A stretch of 32,891 nucleotides of DNA from an uncultured bacterium (lineage in GTDB: Bacteria; Verrucomicrobiota; Kiritimatiellia; PWTM01): assembly GCA_938005705.1 (NCBI GenBank), contig CALLML010000079.1, positions 1 through 32,891 of the forward strand, written 5' to 3'. This document shows, piece after piece, positions 7,676-16,500 of this stretch. The translations under genes were made by a program, and so were the position numbers. Position 1 is the first letter of the stretch, and each line of letters begins with the position of its first letter. Below the pieces are notes generated by a model. That model was not told where the DNA came from and searched no databases. It worked only from the letters and a program-made list of their open reading frames with translations.

Positions 7676-9135
7676 GCGTCCGCATCCCCCTCTACGCGAA
7701 ATGGGCGATCGGATTCACCGCCCACCTGACGGCGCTCGTCGTCGTTTCGGCCCTGCTGATCGCGGGTCATTTCCGCGACCCCCTGGCGCGGCTGGCGTTC
7801 CACCAGTCCCGTGATCGGCTCGAAAGCGCGGTGCGCGTCCTGCTCGCCGAGATGGAAACGCTTCCGCCTGATGCATGGGAAGGTCCTCTTCATCGCTTCG
7901 AATCTCACTACAATTTGCCATTGGCCCTTCTGAACGCCGACGCCGAGCCGTTGGCCGGATCACTCACCGAAATTCCCGATGCCGTCGCCGAACGCCTCCG
8001 CCGGCCGCCGTTGTCTTTCATCAACGCATTGCACGCCGTGCCTCCTCCGCCGGCCGCCGCCGTGGATGGTACACCAATATCGGTTGTTTCGCCGATCTCG
8101 CCGCCGCCCCGCCGCTTCTTTTTCTGGGTCGAGCGAACGGGTGATCCGCCGCGTTACTGGCTTATCACGCGCGTACGCGTGAATGCGCTCGGCGACGAAT
8201 CGTCCCGTCTATATCTCGTCCTCTCGCCACGGCGTCTATTCGGCGGCCTGTTTATGGATCCGCGGCCGTTGATCCTCGGCGCCGTGGCGCTGGTCGCTGT
8301 GTCGCTGCTGTTGTGGACGCCGTTTGTGCTGGGCATCACGCGCGCCATCGGCATGCTCACTCGCGCCGGCCGTCGCATTGCCGAGGGGCGGTTCGACACG
8401 CGCGTGGCCGCCCGCCGGCGTGACGAGCTTGGCGAACTCGCGCGAACGATGAACGAAATGGCCGTGCGGCTTGAGGCCATGACCTCCGACCAGAAGCGAT
8501 TTCTTGCCGGCGCCGCGCACGAGTTGTGCTCCCCGCTGGCGCGGCTGCAGGTCGCCCTCGGCGTGCTCGAACAACGGACGGTCGGCGGGGATCGCACCTA
8601 TGTCGAGTCTGCTCTCGCCAACGCGAAGACGATGTCGGATCTCGTCAACGAGCTGTTGTCGTTTTCCAAAGCGGCGTTCGGGCGATCCGCGGCCGAGTGC
8701 CGTGTGACGTCGCTGGCGGAGCCCGCGCGCGCGGCGGTGGAACGCGAGGCGCCGCGGCGTGTGGTCTGCTTCGAGATGCCCACTGAGACGAAGGTCTGGG
8801 CTGATCCCGCGCTGCTCGATCGGGCGCTGGGGAATATCCTGCGCAATGCGGCGCGCTACGCGCCTGAAGGCGATATCGTCATTCGCGCCGAGCGCGTCGG
8901 TGATGAAGTGGTGATCTCGGTGGAGGACGAAGGGCCGGGCGTGCCGGAAGAATCGCTGCCGCGGTTGTTCGAACCCTTCTATCGTGTCGAACCCTCGCGG
9001 GACCGCGCCGCCGGCGGGCAAGGTCTGGGTCTAACCCTCGTCAAGGCCGCCGTGGAGGCGATGGGCGGCGCCGTGTGGGCCGAACGCCGTGTCCCGTGCG
9101 GCCTTGCCATTCGCCTCCGCCTGCGCGCAGCCTGA
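7672..9135 (+). CDS. Sensor histidine kinase, CpxA-like
   Basis: The 487-residue kinase starts with GTG inside the regulator's stop (GTGA overlap), so the two are translationally coupled. TM1 is at about 10-33 and TM2 at about 200-222 (LILGAVALVAVSLLLW). They bracket a ~165-residue extracytoplasmic sensor with a proline-rich stretch (VPPPPAAA, ISPPPRR). A HAMP domain follows (RRIAEGRFDTRVA...DELGELARTMNEM). The phospho-accepting His283 sits in HELCSPLARL, where Cys replaces the Arg most common after HEL. ATP-binding boxes are N (LGNILRNAARYAP), G1 (VEDEGPGVP), F (LFEPFYR) and G2 (GGQGLGLTLVKAAVEAMGG). It probably senses envelope conditions and phosphorylates the upstream regulator. The PEP-CTERM gene begins 131 bases downstream and has its own promoter-like sequence. 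Confidence 0.92.
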   Translation: MSVRIPLYAKWAIGFTAHLTALVVVSALLIAGHFRDPLARLAFHQSRDRLESAVRVLLAEMETLPPDAWEGPLHRFESHYNLPLALLNADAEPLAGSLTEIPDAVAERLRRPPLSFINALHAVPPPPAAAVDGTPISVVSPISPPPRRFFFWVERTGDPPRYWLITRVRVNALGDESSRLYLVLSPRRLFGGLFMDPRPLILGAVALVAVSLLLWTPFVLGITRAIGMLTRAGRRIAEGRFDTRVAARRRDELGELARTMNEMAVRLEAMTSDQKRFLAGAAHELCSPLARLQVALGVLEQRTVGGDRTYVESALANAKTMSDLVNELLSFSKAAFGRSAAECRVTSLAEPARAAVEREAPRRVVCFEMPTETKVWADPALLDRALGNILRNAARYAPEGDIVIRAERVGDEVVISVEDEGPGVPEESLPRLFEPFYRVEPSRDRAAGGQGLGLTLVKAAVEAMGGAVWAERRVPCGLAIRLRLRAA

Positions 9136-9168
9136 CCGACGTTGCGCAGATCCGATATTGAAAAACGC

Positions 9169-9201
9169 TTGACAGGTTTTGGGGGATGTATTAACTGTTA
9201 A
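9169..9201 (+). promoter_or_regulatory. Promoter-like sequence and palindrome before the PEP-CTERM gene
   Basis: A perfect TTGACA at 9169-9174 is followed after 17 bases by TAACTG (9192-9197), or after 16 bases by TTAACT; the -10 is a poor consensus match. The -10 area overlaps TTAACTGTTAA (9191-9201), an 11-base palindrome around a central T that could be an operator. The leader would be about 60 bases, purine-rich, ending in a strong AAGGAG. Confidence 0.4.
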
Positions 9202-9266
9202 CTTGACTTGAAAAGAAAAGAAGGAGTAAAACAGACGTTGAGAATCGGGATCTAAGGAGAATGATC

Positions 9267-10232
9267 ATGAATAGAATCTGGTCGAAATTGTTGGCTACGG
9301 TCTTCTTCGCTTGCGCGGCCACTGTCGCGATGGCCTCCGTCAAAATCAATATGCCCGGTGTGGCCAATTGGGACGGCTATATCAGCACGGCCGAACATAC
9401 CGAGTCGCAGTCCTACAATCCTCCAGGCGATTGGGGTCTCGCCGGCCGAATGGTGAGGCAAGTCTTCGGTGAGCATTCTTTTGCTCAGTGGAGCTACGGA
9501 AACCGTATTTTCGCATGGCAGGCGCAGGTGGGGAGCTCGTACACGGGATTGCCCGATGACGGCCAAATCACCGCCGGATCATGGGACTATCAACTCGCCC
9601 ACCTGAACAAGGACGCGGCGCCTTCGGGTGGATGGGGCAACCCGGAATACACGAAACCGACCAACCCGATGGGATTGCTGCCATTAGCGGACAACACCAT
9701 TTATGTTTATCGTCCTCACACCGGCATCCCCGACCCCGCAACGGCCAATTACACCGCCACATTCGCCGTCGCGGAACAGGGCTATTACACGGGCGTGAAC
9801 ATGCTGATGCACGGCAATGCGGCCAATAATCGTCTCATACGGATTTACGCTGTTTACGACGATGGTGAAGATTTGCGCTGGACCGGCAATGTGCCGACTC
9901 CGGACCAAACCCTGGATCCGACAACCTATCCGAGTCATGCGGACCTGGCAGTCGCCTATACAACGAACCGGGGTTGGAGCAACGTCGGGTCGCCCGCATA
10001 TAATTCGTTAGGAAACTTTACTGCGCGCTTGTTCCATTTTCAGGACGGTCTGGCGCTGAACCCGGCCCGCAAGCTGACGGGCCTGCGTTTTCATTTCGTC
10101 CCACAAACCTACGCCGCCGCAGATTTCGCGGTGTATGCGATAACATTGATCCCCGAACCCGCCACGGCGGGCCTGTTTTTTGGCGGGCTGGCTTTGATGG
10201 CGCTGCGCCGTCGAATTCGGGAAAAAGTTTGA
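9267..10232 (+). CDS. PEP-CTERM sorting-signal protein, exported, function unknown
   Basis: The protein has 321 residues. The ATG at 9267 is preferred over the in-frame ATG at 9261 because AAGGAG (9254-9259) is seven bases from it and would abut the other. The signal peptide is MNRIWSKLLATVFFACAATVAMA, probably cut before SV. The C-terminus is a clear PEP-CTERM signal: IPEP at about 295-298, a hydrophobic helix (TAGLFFGGLALMAL), then RRRIREKV. Such proteins are cut and anchored or released by an exosortase, and one is encoded at 31414-32454. The mature part is rich in Tyr, Trp, Asn and Pro, without a domain I recognise; it looks like an extracellular beta-rich protein. It follows the CpxRA-like pair but probably has its own transcript. 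Some form of surface, matrix or biofilm role is inferred. Confidence 0.85.
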   Translation: MNRIWSKLLATVFFACAATVAMASVKINMPGVANWDGYISTAEHTESQSYNPPGDWGLAGRMVRQVFGEHSFAQWSYGNRIFAWQAQVGSSYTGLPDDGQITAGSWDYQLAHLNKDAAPSGGWGNPEYTKPTNPMGLLPLADNTIYVYRPHTGIPDPATANYTATFAVAEQGYYTGVNMLMHGNAANNRLIRIYAVYDDGEDLRWTGNVPTPDQTLDPTTYPSHADLAVAYTTNRGWSNVGSPAYNSLGNFTARLFHFQDGLALNPARKLTGLRFHFVPQTYAAADFAVYAITLIPEPATAGLFFGGLALMALRRRIREKV

Positions 10233-10457
10233 GGGTTCCGGCAAAGCGCTTCCAAGGCGCGAGGGATCGGTGGGGTGGACTTCCCGTTAAGCGCTCACAA
10301 GCGAGCGGGCAATGGGTTTTTCCCGATGTCGGTGCCGTGATCCCAACGGATCGAGTTCAGTAAAACACGCCGGGGGACGTCGGCTGAGTGAAAGCCGGGC
10401 CAGATGTGAGGAGAAGAACAGAGTCAAAGAATCATCCGGGGCACCGCTAGCTTGCTC

Positions 10458-10478
10458 ATTTTTCACGATGTGAAAAAT
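10458..10478. terminator. Perfect inverted repeat after the tonB-like gene
   Basis: ATTTTTCAC, the loop GAT, then GTGAAAAAT: nine matched base pairs ending one base past the tonB-like stop (10480). It lies between two convergent genes, so it may end transcription from both sides. The stem is AT-rich and has no separate T-run, so an operator or repeat is also possible. Confidence 0.4.
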
Positions 10479-10479
10479 A

Positions 10480-11229
10480 TCATGGTATTCTGTTTCGGGT
10501 CTCGGAAAAGATCCGGGCGAAGCGGATGGGAATGCGTACGCGGCGCAAGCTGCCGGGCGGCGGGCCAAACGGCGCGGCGGCGAGCACGGCGCTCCGAATC
10601 CATTCAACGACACGCGGCGGCGCGCCTTTGGAGATGGCGATCAAAAGCGGGTTCCCGCAGGCGTCGAGAGTGAGATCCAGGTAGATAACGCCGTTCCACG
10701 ACACGCTGCCGCTGTCTGACGGAGGCCGTAGCCGGGCCGCGATTCGTGCATGGACGCCCGCCCAATATTCAGTGGCTGCCCGTACGGGCTCCGTGTCCGC
10801 GACGGGCTCTTCGATCACCGGTATTTCGGGGTCGGTTTCTATTTCTGTTTCCGCCGGTCGTGGCAGGGCAAGAGCCGCGACGACTGTGGATGGATCGAAA
10901 TACTCCGTCGGCGGCGGTTCAAAATGCGGTGGTTCAATGTCCGGCGGGCGGATCGGCACAGGGGCGACGGCCTCCTCCAGCTCGATCATACTGGACGTCC
11001 ACAGTTCAACGACTGTTGAGCATTTGACCACGGTAGGCGGTCCGACCCATGCCGGCGTGTACAAAATGAGCGCAACGAAAACGGTGGCGTGGAGCACGGT
11101 CGAGATTAACGTCGCGCCTGCTCCTACGGGGGCAGATGAAAGGGACATGCGTCGGGATTTTTGTGCCCACGCGCACGCGGCGCGCGATATACGCAACCGG
11201 AATCGTTTTTTTAAGTGCACGCGCGCCAT
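10480..11229 (-). CDS. TonB-like energy transducer
   Basis: The protein has 249 residues from the ATG at 11229; the frame extends to a TTG at 11259, but the ATG has GGAAGAG nine bases upstream. A basic N-terminus precedes one membrane helix (~39-58, ATLISTVLHATVFVALILYT). A Pro/Glu-rich spacer (IRPPDIEPPHFEPPPTEY) would span the periplasm. The C-terminal ~85 residues match the TonB C-terminal domain (VHARIAARLRPPSDSG, then YLDLTLDACGNPLLIAISKG, then RRVRIPIRF). TonB couples the inner-membrane proton gradient to outer-membrane transporters through ExbB/ExbD; neither partner nor a TonB-dependent receptor is nearby. The N-terminal cytoplasmic part of ~38 residues is somewhat long. It could be one of several TonB paralogues. 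Confidence 0.75.
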   Translation of the reverse strand: MARVHLKKRFRLRISRAACAWAQKSRRMSLSSAPVGAGATLISTVLHATVFVALILYTPAWVGPPTVVKCSTVVELWTSSMIELEEAVAPVPIRPPDIEPPHFEPPPTEYFDPSTVVAALALPRPAETEIETDPEIPVIEEPVADTEPVRAATEYWAGVHARIAARLRPPSDSGSVSWNGVIYLDLTLDACGNPLLIAISKGAPPRVVEWIRSAVLAAAPFGPPPGSLRRVRIPIRFARIFSETRNRIP

Positions 11230-11498
11230 ACTCCAGTTCTCTTCCTCTTCTTCCAACAAGGGACAATAACCGGACGAGGGAAAGAAAAATCAACATGGAT
11301 TTGTATTTGGACAGGCCGGATGCGTTTTGCCCTTTATGAACGTGGGCGAGAAGACTTAGGATCGTTTCAAAACGGGTCCGGCGCTCCGGCGCGATCATTT
11401 CATGGTTGAATGGGGAAGAAAACAACGGCCAGCGGCATTTACTAATGTTCTCGATATGGTCTTTCCATACTCGTTCCCCACGGCGCGAGCAAGCACGT

Positions 11499-11549
11499 GC
11501 CTAACGCCCGAAGAAGGTAGGATCTCAGCTTGTTGAGGCCATGTTAGGC
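11499..11549. repeat. Hairpin resembling an integron attC recombination site
   Basis: The outer arms are GCCTAAC (11499-11505) and GTTAGGC (11543-11549). They pair perfectly and fit the attC R'' (RYYYAAC) and R' (GTTRRRY) box consensus. Inside, 11506-11516 pairs with 11529-11539 at 8 of 11 positions, leaving a CAT bulge on one arm and a 12-base loop. At 51 bases it is slightly shorter than typical attC sites. It lies 3' of the two unknown minus-strand genes, as a cassette attC would. No integrase is in the window. Confidence 0.3.
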
Positions 11550-11595
11550 CTTCACCACTCCGTCTGGATGTCCCGTGTGCCCATCGTCCTGGCGA

Positions 11596-11609
11596 GGGGG
11601 GGGGGGGGG
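11596..11609. repeat. 14-base poly-G tract
   Basis: An uninterrupted run of 14 G between the attC-like hairpin and the unknown gene pair. Tracts like this are prone to slippage, and also to sequencing or assembly error. No supported gene spans it. Confidence 0.9.
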
Positions 11610-11734
11610 CGTAATGCGGTCAGACAGTTCCGTAGCCAAACGGTATACCATCATGCCGCCATTAGACATGCTCGTTGCATACACACGCTTTGGGTCTATC
11701 CCCCCTGAATCGGTTGGTCAAGAATCGTATGAGC

Positions 11735-12109
11735 TCATTCCTCATTTAGAGCGAGCCGCTCGGGGAGTTTCGCCACATAAGCGACCAGTTCGCACAGCAA
11801 GTTCACGGAACGTTCGGCGTTTTCTTGTGTGAGGTAATTCCAGTAGCCGAAGCCCGCGCCCCAAAGCGATTCGTAGCACAGAAACTTCGCGGTCCAAGGC
11901 CATTTCGTGTGTAGGATCTGAACCTCATAGGCGAGCTGGGGCCGCATCATCCTTCCGGAATAGCGAATAAGCACTTTCAAGGGCGTTCCTTCGACTTGCC
12001 CCTCATAGGTCCACATTTCACTACCGATATCTTTCGCGATTGCGCCAAACTGCCTAGCGAACGCCGAGGCTACCATTCGCCGCAACGTGGGGATCTTGGC
12101 CGGAATCAA
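11735..12109 (-). CDS. Hypothetical protein, second gene of an unknown pair
   Basis: This 124-residue frame is not recognised. Its TTG start (12109) sits in the stop of the upstream gene (TTGA overlap), which suggests coupled translation; an ATG at residue 12 (12076) is an alternative. The sequence looks like a real soluble protein: an amphipathic N-terminal helix, then strands with many aromatics (MWTYEGQVEGTPLKVLIRY, LHTKWPWTAKFLCYESLW, GFGYWNYLTQENAE) and a C-terminal helix. There is no signal peptide or membrane helix. A sampled 60 bases are about 53% GC, below neighbouring genes, so acquisition from elsewhere is possible. The close coupling suggests it acts with the upstream product. Confidence 0.6.
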   Translation of the reverse strand: MIPAKIPTLRRMVASAFARQFGAIAKDIGSEMWTYEGQVEGTPLKVLIRYSGRMMRPQLAYEVQILHTKWPWTAKFLCYESLWGAGFGYWNYLTQENAERSVNLLCELVAYVAKLPERLALNEE

Positions 12110-12516
12110 TTCTTCGACATCCCGCGCCAGATATTCGGAGGGTTGCGCGGCAAGGCCTGTGACCCCGTGCTCTGCAGCCAGCCGAGCAACCCGCCGACCG
12201 TTTTGCTTTTGGCCAGCCCGGCCAACAGAGTCACTCCAGTATAACGAACGCCTCCCTTCGGCTTATCCTTGCCGACGGTCTCGGAGAATGATCGCACCGA
12301 TGGAGGCATCTGCTCTCCGGAGAACCGGCACGCCGATCGTGCCGCCGTCGCTGCGATCCTTTCGCTCTGCTCGGAGGGGGTGAACCGGGCGAAATGGTCA
12401 AGGAAGCAAACGACCTGAGTGTCTGGTACGCGCTTGAGGCGCGCAAAACCGCCACGATATTCTTCGTCGAATTCATTGCGTAAACACCGGACCAGTTTCT
12501 CGTGCGCTGTCGTCAT
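12106..12516 (-). CDS. Hypothetical protein, first gene of an unknown pair
   Basis: The protein has 136 residues from the ATG at 12516, chosen because a strong GGAGG lies eight bases upstream; the frame continues left of it without support. It begins MTTAHEKLVRCLRNEFDEEY, a charged helix, followed by VPDTQVVCFLDHFARFTPSEQ, which looks helical, and a Gly/Lys-rich C-terminal part (KPKGGVRYTGVTLLAGLAKS, then GGLLGWLQS). I do not recognise the family. No export signal is visible, so it is probably cytoplasmic. It overlaps the next gene by four bases. A toxin-antitoxin or cassette-type pair is conceivable by size and layout, but no motif supports either. Confidence 0.6.
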   Translation of the reverse strand: MTTAHEKLVRCLRNEFDEEYRGGFARLKRVPDTQVVCFLDHFARFTPSEQSERIAATAARSACRFSGEQMPPSVRSFSETVGKDKPKGGVRYTGVTLLAGLAKSKTVGGLLGWLQSTGSQALPRNPPNIWRGMSKN

Positions 12517-12880
12517 GTGGCTAACCTCCGCCCGATGAATGAAAGGATGTGAAAGCCTATAGCATCGGAGGCCTGATTTCGAGCCATTGCGGAAAAAAAG
12601 CACCGGCCAAAATCGTCCGGCATGCGATCGAGAAAAAGAATAACTTCCGTGGCAGGAGGAGAAATGGGCGGTATCAGCTTGAAATTTCGCGGGGTGGCTG
12701 TTGAGAAATTTTTGCCCGTGAGCTCATCCGAGGGCCTAACCTTGTCCGTAAAACGTGCTGCAGCGCGATCGGGTCGAGCAATCGCCCTGAGATTTTTTTC
12801 CGTCTTTGTCGTATCGAATCAGTCCATGGCGAAATGTATCGTTTGTGGTATCCTGATACACCGGCAGGATGGAGAAATGT
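12517..12880. other. Divergent intergenic region
   Basis: These 364 bases lie between the unknown pair (minus) and the DJ-1 family gene (plus). They hold an interrupted inverted repeat, CCTCCG...GATG at 12525-12537 with CATCGGAGG at 12563-12571, overlapping the ribosome site of the unknown gene. A lone GCCTAAC at 12734-12740 has no partner box. TGTATC/GATACA at 12835-12860 is a weak inverted repeat near the likely DJ-1 gene promoter. I see no clear promoter elements and no gene. Confidence 0.4.
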
Positions 12881-13423
12881 ATGAAGGCCCTGATTCCCTT
12901 GGCGGACGGCGTGGAGGAAATGGAGGCGGTGATCATCGCGGACGTGCTGCGGCGCGCCGGTTGGACGGTGACATTGGCCGGTCTGAAGCCCGGTCCTGTG
13001 ACGGCGGCCCGCGGCGTGCGCCTGTTGCCGGACGATGAATGGAACCGTCTCCGCCTCGATGATTTCGAGGCGCTCATTCTGCCTGGCGGCGCGGTGGGGT
13101 CGCGGCATTTGTGCGAACACGAAGGCGTGCAGGTGGCGATCCGCGCGTTCGCGGCGTCGGGCCGGTTGTTGGCGGCGATCTGCGCGGCGCCCCTGGCACT
13201 GCAGGCAGCGGGGGTGTTGCGGAACCGGCGCGCAACATGTCACCCGGCCGTGCGCGCGCAGTTGACTCAGGCGAAGGTAGAGGACGCGCGCGTTGTCGAG
13301 GACGGAACGGTTGTCACCGGGGCGGGACCGGGCGCGGCCTTTGAGTTCGCACTGGTGCTCGTTGCGCGTATCAACGGGCGCGCGCGGGCGGACGCCCTGG
13401 CGGCGGAGATGCTCGTTCACTGA
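12881..13423 (+). CDS. DJ-1/PfpI (YajL-like) family protein
   Basis: The protein has 180 residues from the ATG at 12881, which has GGAG six bases upstream; an in-frame ATG four codons earlier overlaps that site. The sequence is typical of the DJ-1 clade: MKALIPLADGVEEMEAV, then DVLRRAGWTVTLAGL, the nucleophile elbow AAICAAPLAL with Cys101, and ATCHPAVR. Glu15 matches the conserved glutamate that tunes the reactive cysteine in DJ-1. Family members are redox-sensing chaperones or have reported glyoxalase/deglycase activity; the exact reaction is disputed. It is cytoplasmic. The next gene, dnaE, begins 111 bases later on the same strand and could be co-transcribed. Confidence 0.92.
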   Translation: MKALIPLADGVEEMEAVIIADVLRRAGWTVTLAGLKPGPVTAARGVRLLPDDEWNRLRLDDFEALILPGGAVGSRHLCEHEGVQVAIRAFAASGRLLAAICAAPLALQAAGVLRNRRATCHPAVRAQLTQAKVEDARVVEDGTVVTGAGPGAAFEFALVLVARINGRARADALAAEMLVH

Positions 13424-13534
13424 AGGTGCTTGCCGCCGGAGCCGACTTGATTCCGCGCGCATCCGCTCGACAGGCGGAGCCTGGGGCGTACACTAGAGAC
13501 GTCCGATCTTTCATCTAACGGGATGTTGGGGATC

Positions 13535-16500
13535 ATGGAATTCACGCATTTGCATGTTCATTCGCACTATTCCACGCTCGACGGCGCGAACCGTATCCCG
13601 GACTTGGTCGCACGCGCCGCTGAACTGGGCATGAAGGCTCTGGCGCTGAGCGACCACGGCAATCTGTTCGGCGCGATGGAGTTTTATCTGGCGGCGCGGA
13701 GCGCGGGAATCAAGCCGATTCTCGGCATGGAGGCCTACATGGCGCCCGGTCGCCGCTACGAGCGTGCGGGCGGTGGTGAGAACGCCTATCGCCATCTGCT
13801 GTTGCTGGCGACGAACGATACCGGCTGGCGTAATCTGATGGTTCTGTCATCGCGGGGGTACACCGAGGGTTTCTATTACAAGCCGCGCATTGATCGCGAA
13901 TTGCTGGCCGGCCATGCGGAGGGACTTGTCGCCACGAGCGCCTGCATTGCCGGAGAAATTCCGCAGGCGTTGCTCAACGGCGATGAAGCGGCGGCGCGCC
14001 GGATCGCGGGCGAGTATCTTGACATCTTTGGCCGCGACCGTTTTTTCATCGAAATCCAGGACCAGGGCGATGAGGAACAGCGGCGCGTGAACCCGATGCT
14101 CATTCGCCTCGCGCGCGAGTTCAGGCTCGGTCTCGTGGCGACGAACGACGTGCATTTTCTGCGGCGGGAATCGAAGCCCGGCCATGAGGTGCTGACCTGC
14201 ATTTCGACCAACCGGCGCCTTACCGATGCCGACCGGATGCAGTATTCGAAGGAGCTTTACCTCAAGGGCCCGGAGGAAATGGCATCGTTGTTTGCCGACT
14301 GGCCAGAGGCGCTTAAAAACACCATGCGCATCGCCGAGATGTGCGATGTACGGCTCGAGCCGCCGCGAAAGTATCTCCCCGTCTTTCCCCTGGAGGTCGG
14401 CGAAACGCCGGCCGGCCGTCTGCGAAAGCTCGCCGAAGACGGTCTCGTAGCCCGATTTGGTGGCGCCATTCCGGAGGAATACCGCCGCCGGCTCGATCGG
14501 GAATTGGAGGTCATCGAACAAAAGGGCTACAGTTCGTACTTTCTCATCGTCCACGATTTCGTCCGGTTCGCGCGCGAAAACAACATTCCCGCCATGCCCC
14601 GCGGAAGCGGTGTCGCCACGTTACTGGGCTATGCGATCGGCATTTCGCATGTGGATCCGCTGCGCTACGGGTTGCTGTTCGAGCGCTTTACGGATCCGGA
14701 GCGCCAGGAAGACCCAGATGTGGATATTGACGTCTGCCAGGTCGGCCGCGAGCGGGTGATCCGCTATGTCCGCGAGAAATACGGGCACGTCGCGCAGATC
14801 ATCACCTTTGCCACGCTCAAGGCGCGCGCCGCGATCAAGGACGCCGCGCGCGTGCTGGGCATGACGCCCGCCGAGGGCGAGCGCTTCTCGAAGATGGTGC
14901 CAGAAGATCTCAAAGCCTCCATCGGTGCGGCGATCAACCGACGCTTGCCGCCCGAGCAGCGCCATTTGTTCTCGCCGGCGCTCTGCGAGGCCTACGAAAA
15001 GGACCCCCAGGCGCGACGGCTTCTGGATTGCGCGATGCAGATCGAAGGCCTGGTGCGCCAGCCCGGCGTGCACGCCGCCGGCGTGGTCGTCTGTGATCAG
15101 CCACTCGAAAATCTCCTGCCCCTTTATCGTCAGAACGACAGCCCCGACGTGATTACCCAGTGGGACGGCCCCACCTGCGAGAAGGCCGGCCTGATGAAAA
15201 TGGATATCCTCGGGTTGAAAACCCTTTCGGTCATCCAGCGCGCCCGCGAGTTGGTGCGGGAAAAGACCGGTGTGGATATAGACCCTCACGCGCTGCCGCT
15301 CGATGACCCGGCCGTTTTCGCCTTGTTCCAAGCGGGCGAGACCGACGGCGTATTCCAGTTTGAATCCGCCGGCATGAAGGCGGCATTACGCGACATCCGA
15401 CCTACGCGCATCGAGGACCTGATCGCAGCCAACGCCATGTATCGGCCCGGCCCCCGCGAGTTGATTCCTCTTTATGCGAAGCGCAAACGCGGCGAGGCGC
15501 CGGTCGAGAAAATCCACCCGCTGGTAGACCCCCTCCTCGCGGAGACCTACGGGATCATGGTCTATCAGGAACAGATCATGCAGGTCGTCAATCGCCTCGG
15601 CGGATTTTCGCTGAGCCGCGCGCTGTCGCTAATCAAGGCGATTTCGAAAAAGAAGGAGGCCGCCATCAACGCGGAGCGGCCCCGTTTCATCGAGGGCGCC
15701 GCCCGCAACGGCATCAGTCGCGCCGAGGCCGAACGGCTGTTCGATCTGATTCTCAAGTTCGCCGACTATGGCTTCAACAAAGCCCACTCGACCGGCTACG
15801 CGATCGTCGCCTACCAGACCGCCTGGTTCAAAGTACATCATCCGCTCGAATTCTGGGCGGCGACGCTCACCTTCGAATCCGACGACCGTGACAAGCTCGT
15901 CCAGTATCTCGCCGACTGCCGGCGCATGGGCATCTCGATCACGCCGCCCGACATCAACGCCTCAGGTGGCCGGTTCAATGTGGACGGCGATCGCATCCGA
16001 TTCGGTCTGCTGGCGGTGAAGGGCGTCGGCCAGAACGCATTGGAGGCGATCCTCGCCGCGCGCACAAAAGGCGGACCCTTCTGCAGTCTCTATGACTTCT
16101 GCCTGCGCGTGGACTCGCGCGCCGTCAATCGCGCGGCCATCGAATCGTTAATCCGCTGCGGCGCGTTTGACGGCATCGAAAGTGGGCGCCGAGCCGCCCT
16201 GATCGCCGGACTCGGCGCTGTGATGGAGGCCGCCCAGCGGGACGCTCGCGACCGCGCTGCCGGTCAGGGCAGTCTTTTCGAGATCGGTGGCGACGCCGCA
16301 CCGACCGCGTTTGCGCTGCCGAATACGCCGGAATGGGGGCGTGACGAACGTATGCAGGCCGAAAAGGAAACGATCGGCCTGTACGTCAGCCATCATCCAC
16401 TAGACACGCTGACGGCGGAATCCAAAGCGTTCGCCGTGCCGGCGGACTTCGCGTTTGCGGAAATCGAATCGCTGAAAGACGACCAAATGGTCGCCGGCCT

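Larger units (their letters stand above)
11230..11734. other. Gene-poor stretch with a poly-G tract and an attC-like hairpin
   Basis: This is a 505-base region without a supported gene. It contains AT-rich sequence at 11195-11300 that could hold the tonB-like promoter, the attC-like hairpin at 11499-11549 and an uninterrupted run of 14 G at 11596-11609. A plus-strand frame starting at 11575 runs through the G tract, but nothing in it looks like a protein. It is less GC-rich than the flanking genes by eye. Confidence 0.5.

Noticed and set aside
11575-11832. 85-residue plus-strand frame through the 14-G run, considered as a phase-variable gene
   Set aside because: The translated sequence has no family-like pattern and it overlaps the end of the unknown gene on the other strand.
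11735-12516. Unknown gene pair considered as a toxin-antitoxin system
   Set aside because: Size and overlap fit, but no toxin fold, antitoxin DNA-binding motif or catalytic motif could be seen.
12734-12740. Second GCCTAAC, considered as another attC site
   Set aside because: No GTTRRRY box follows at a suitable distance and no hairpin forms.
12674-13462. 262-residue minus-strand open frame
   Set aside because: It is antisense to the DJ-1 family gene, which has a catalytic cysteine, normal length and a good ribosome site.
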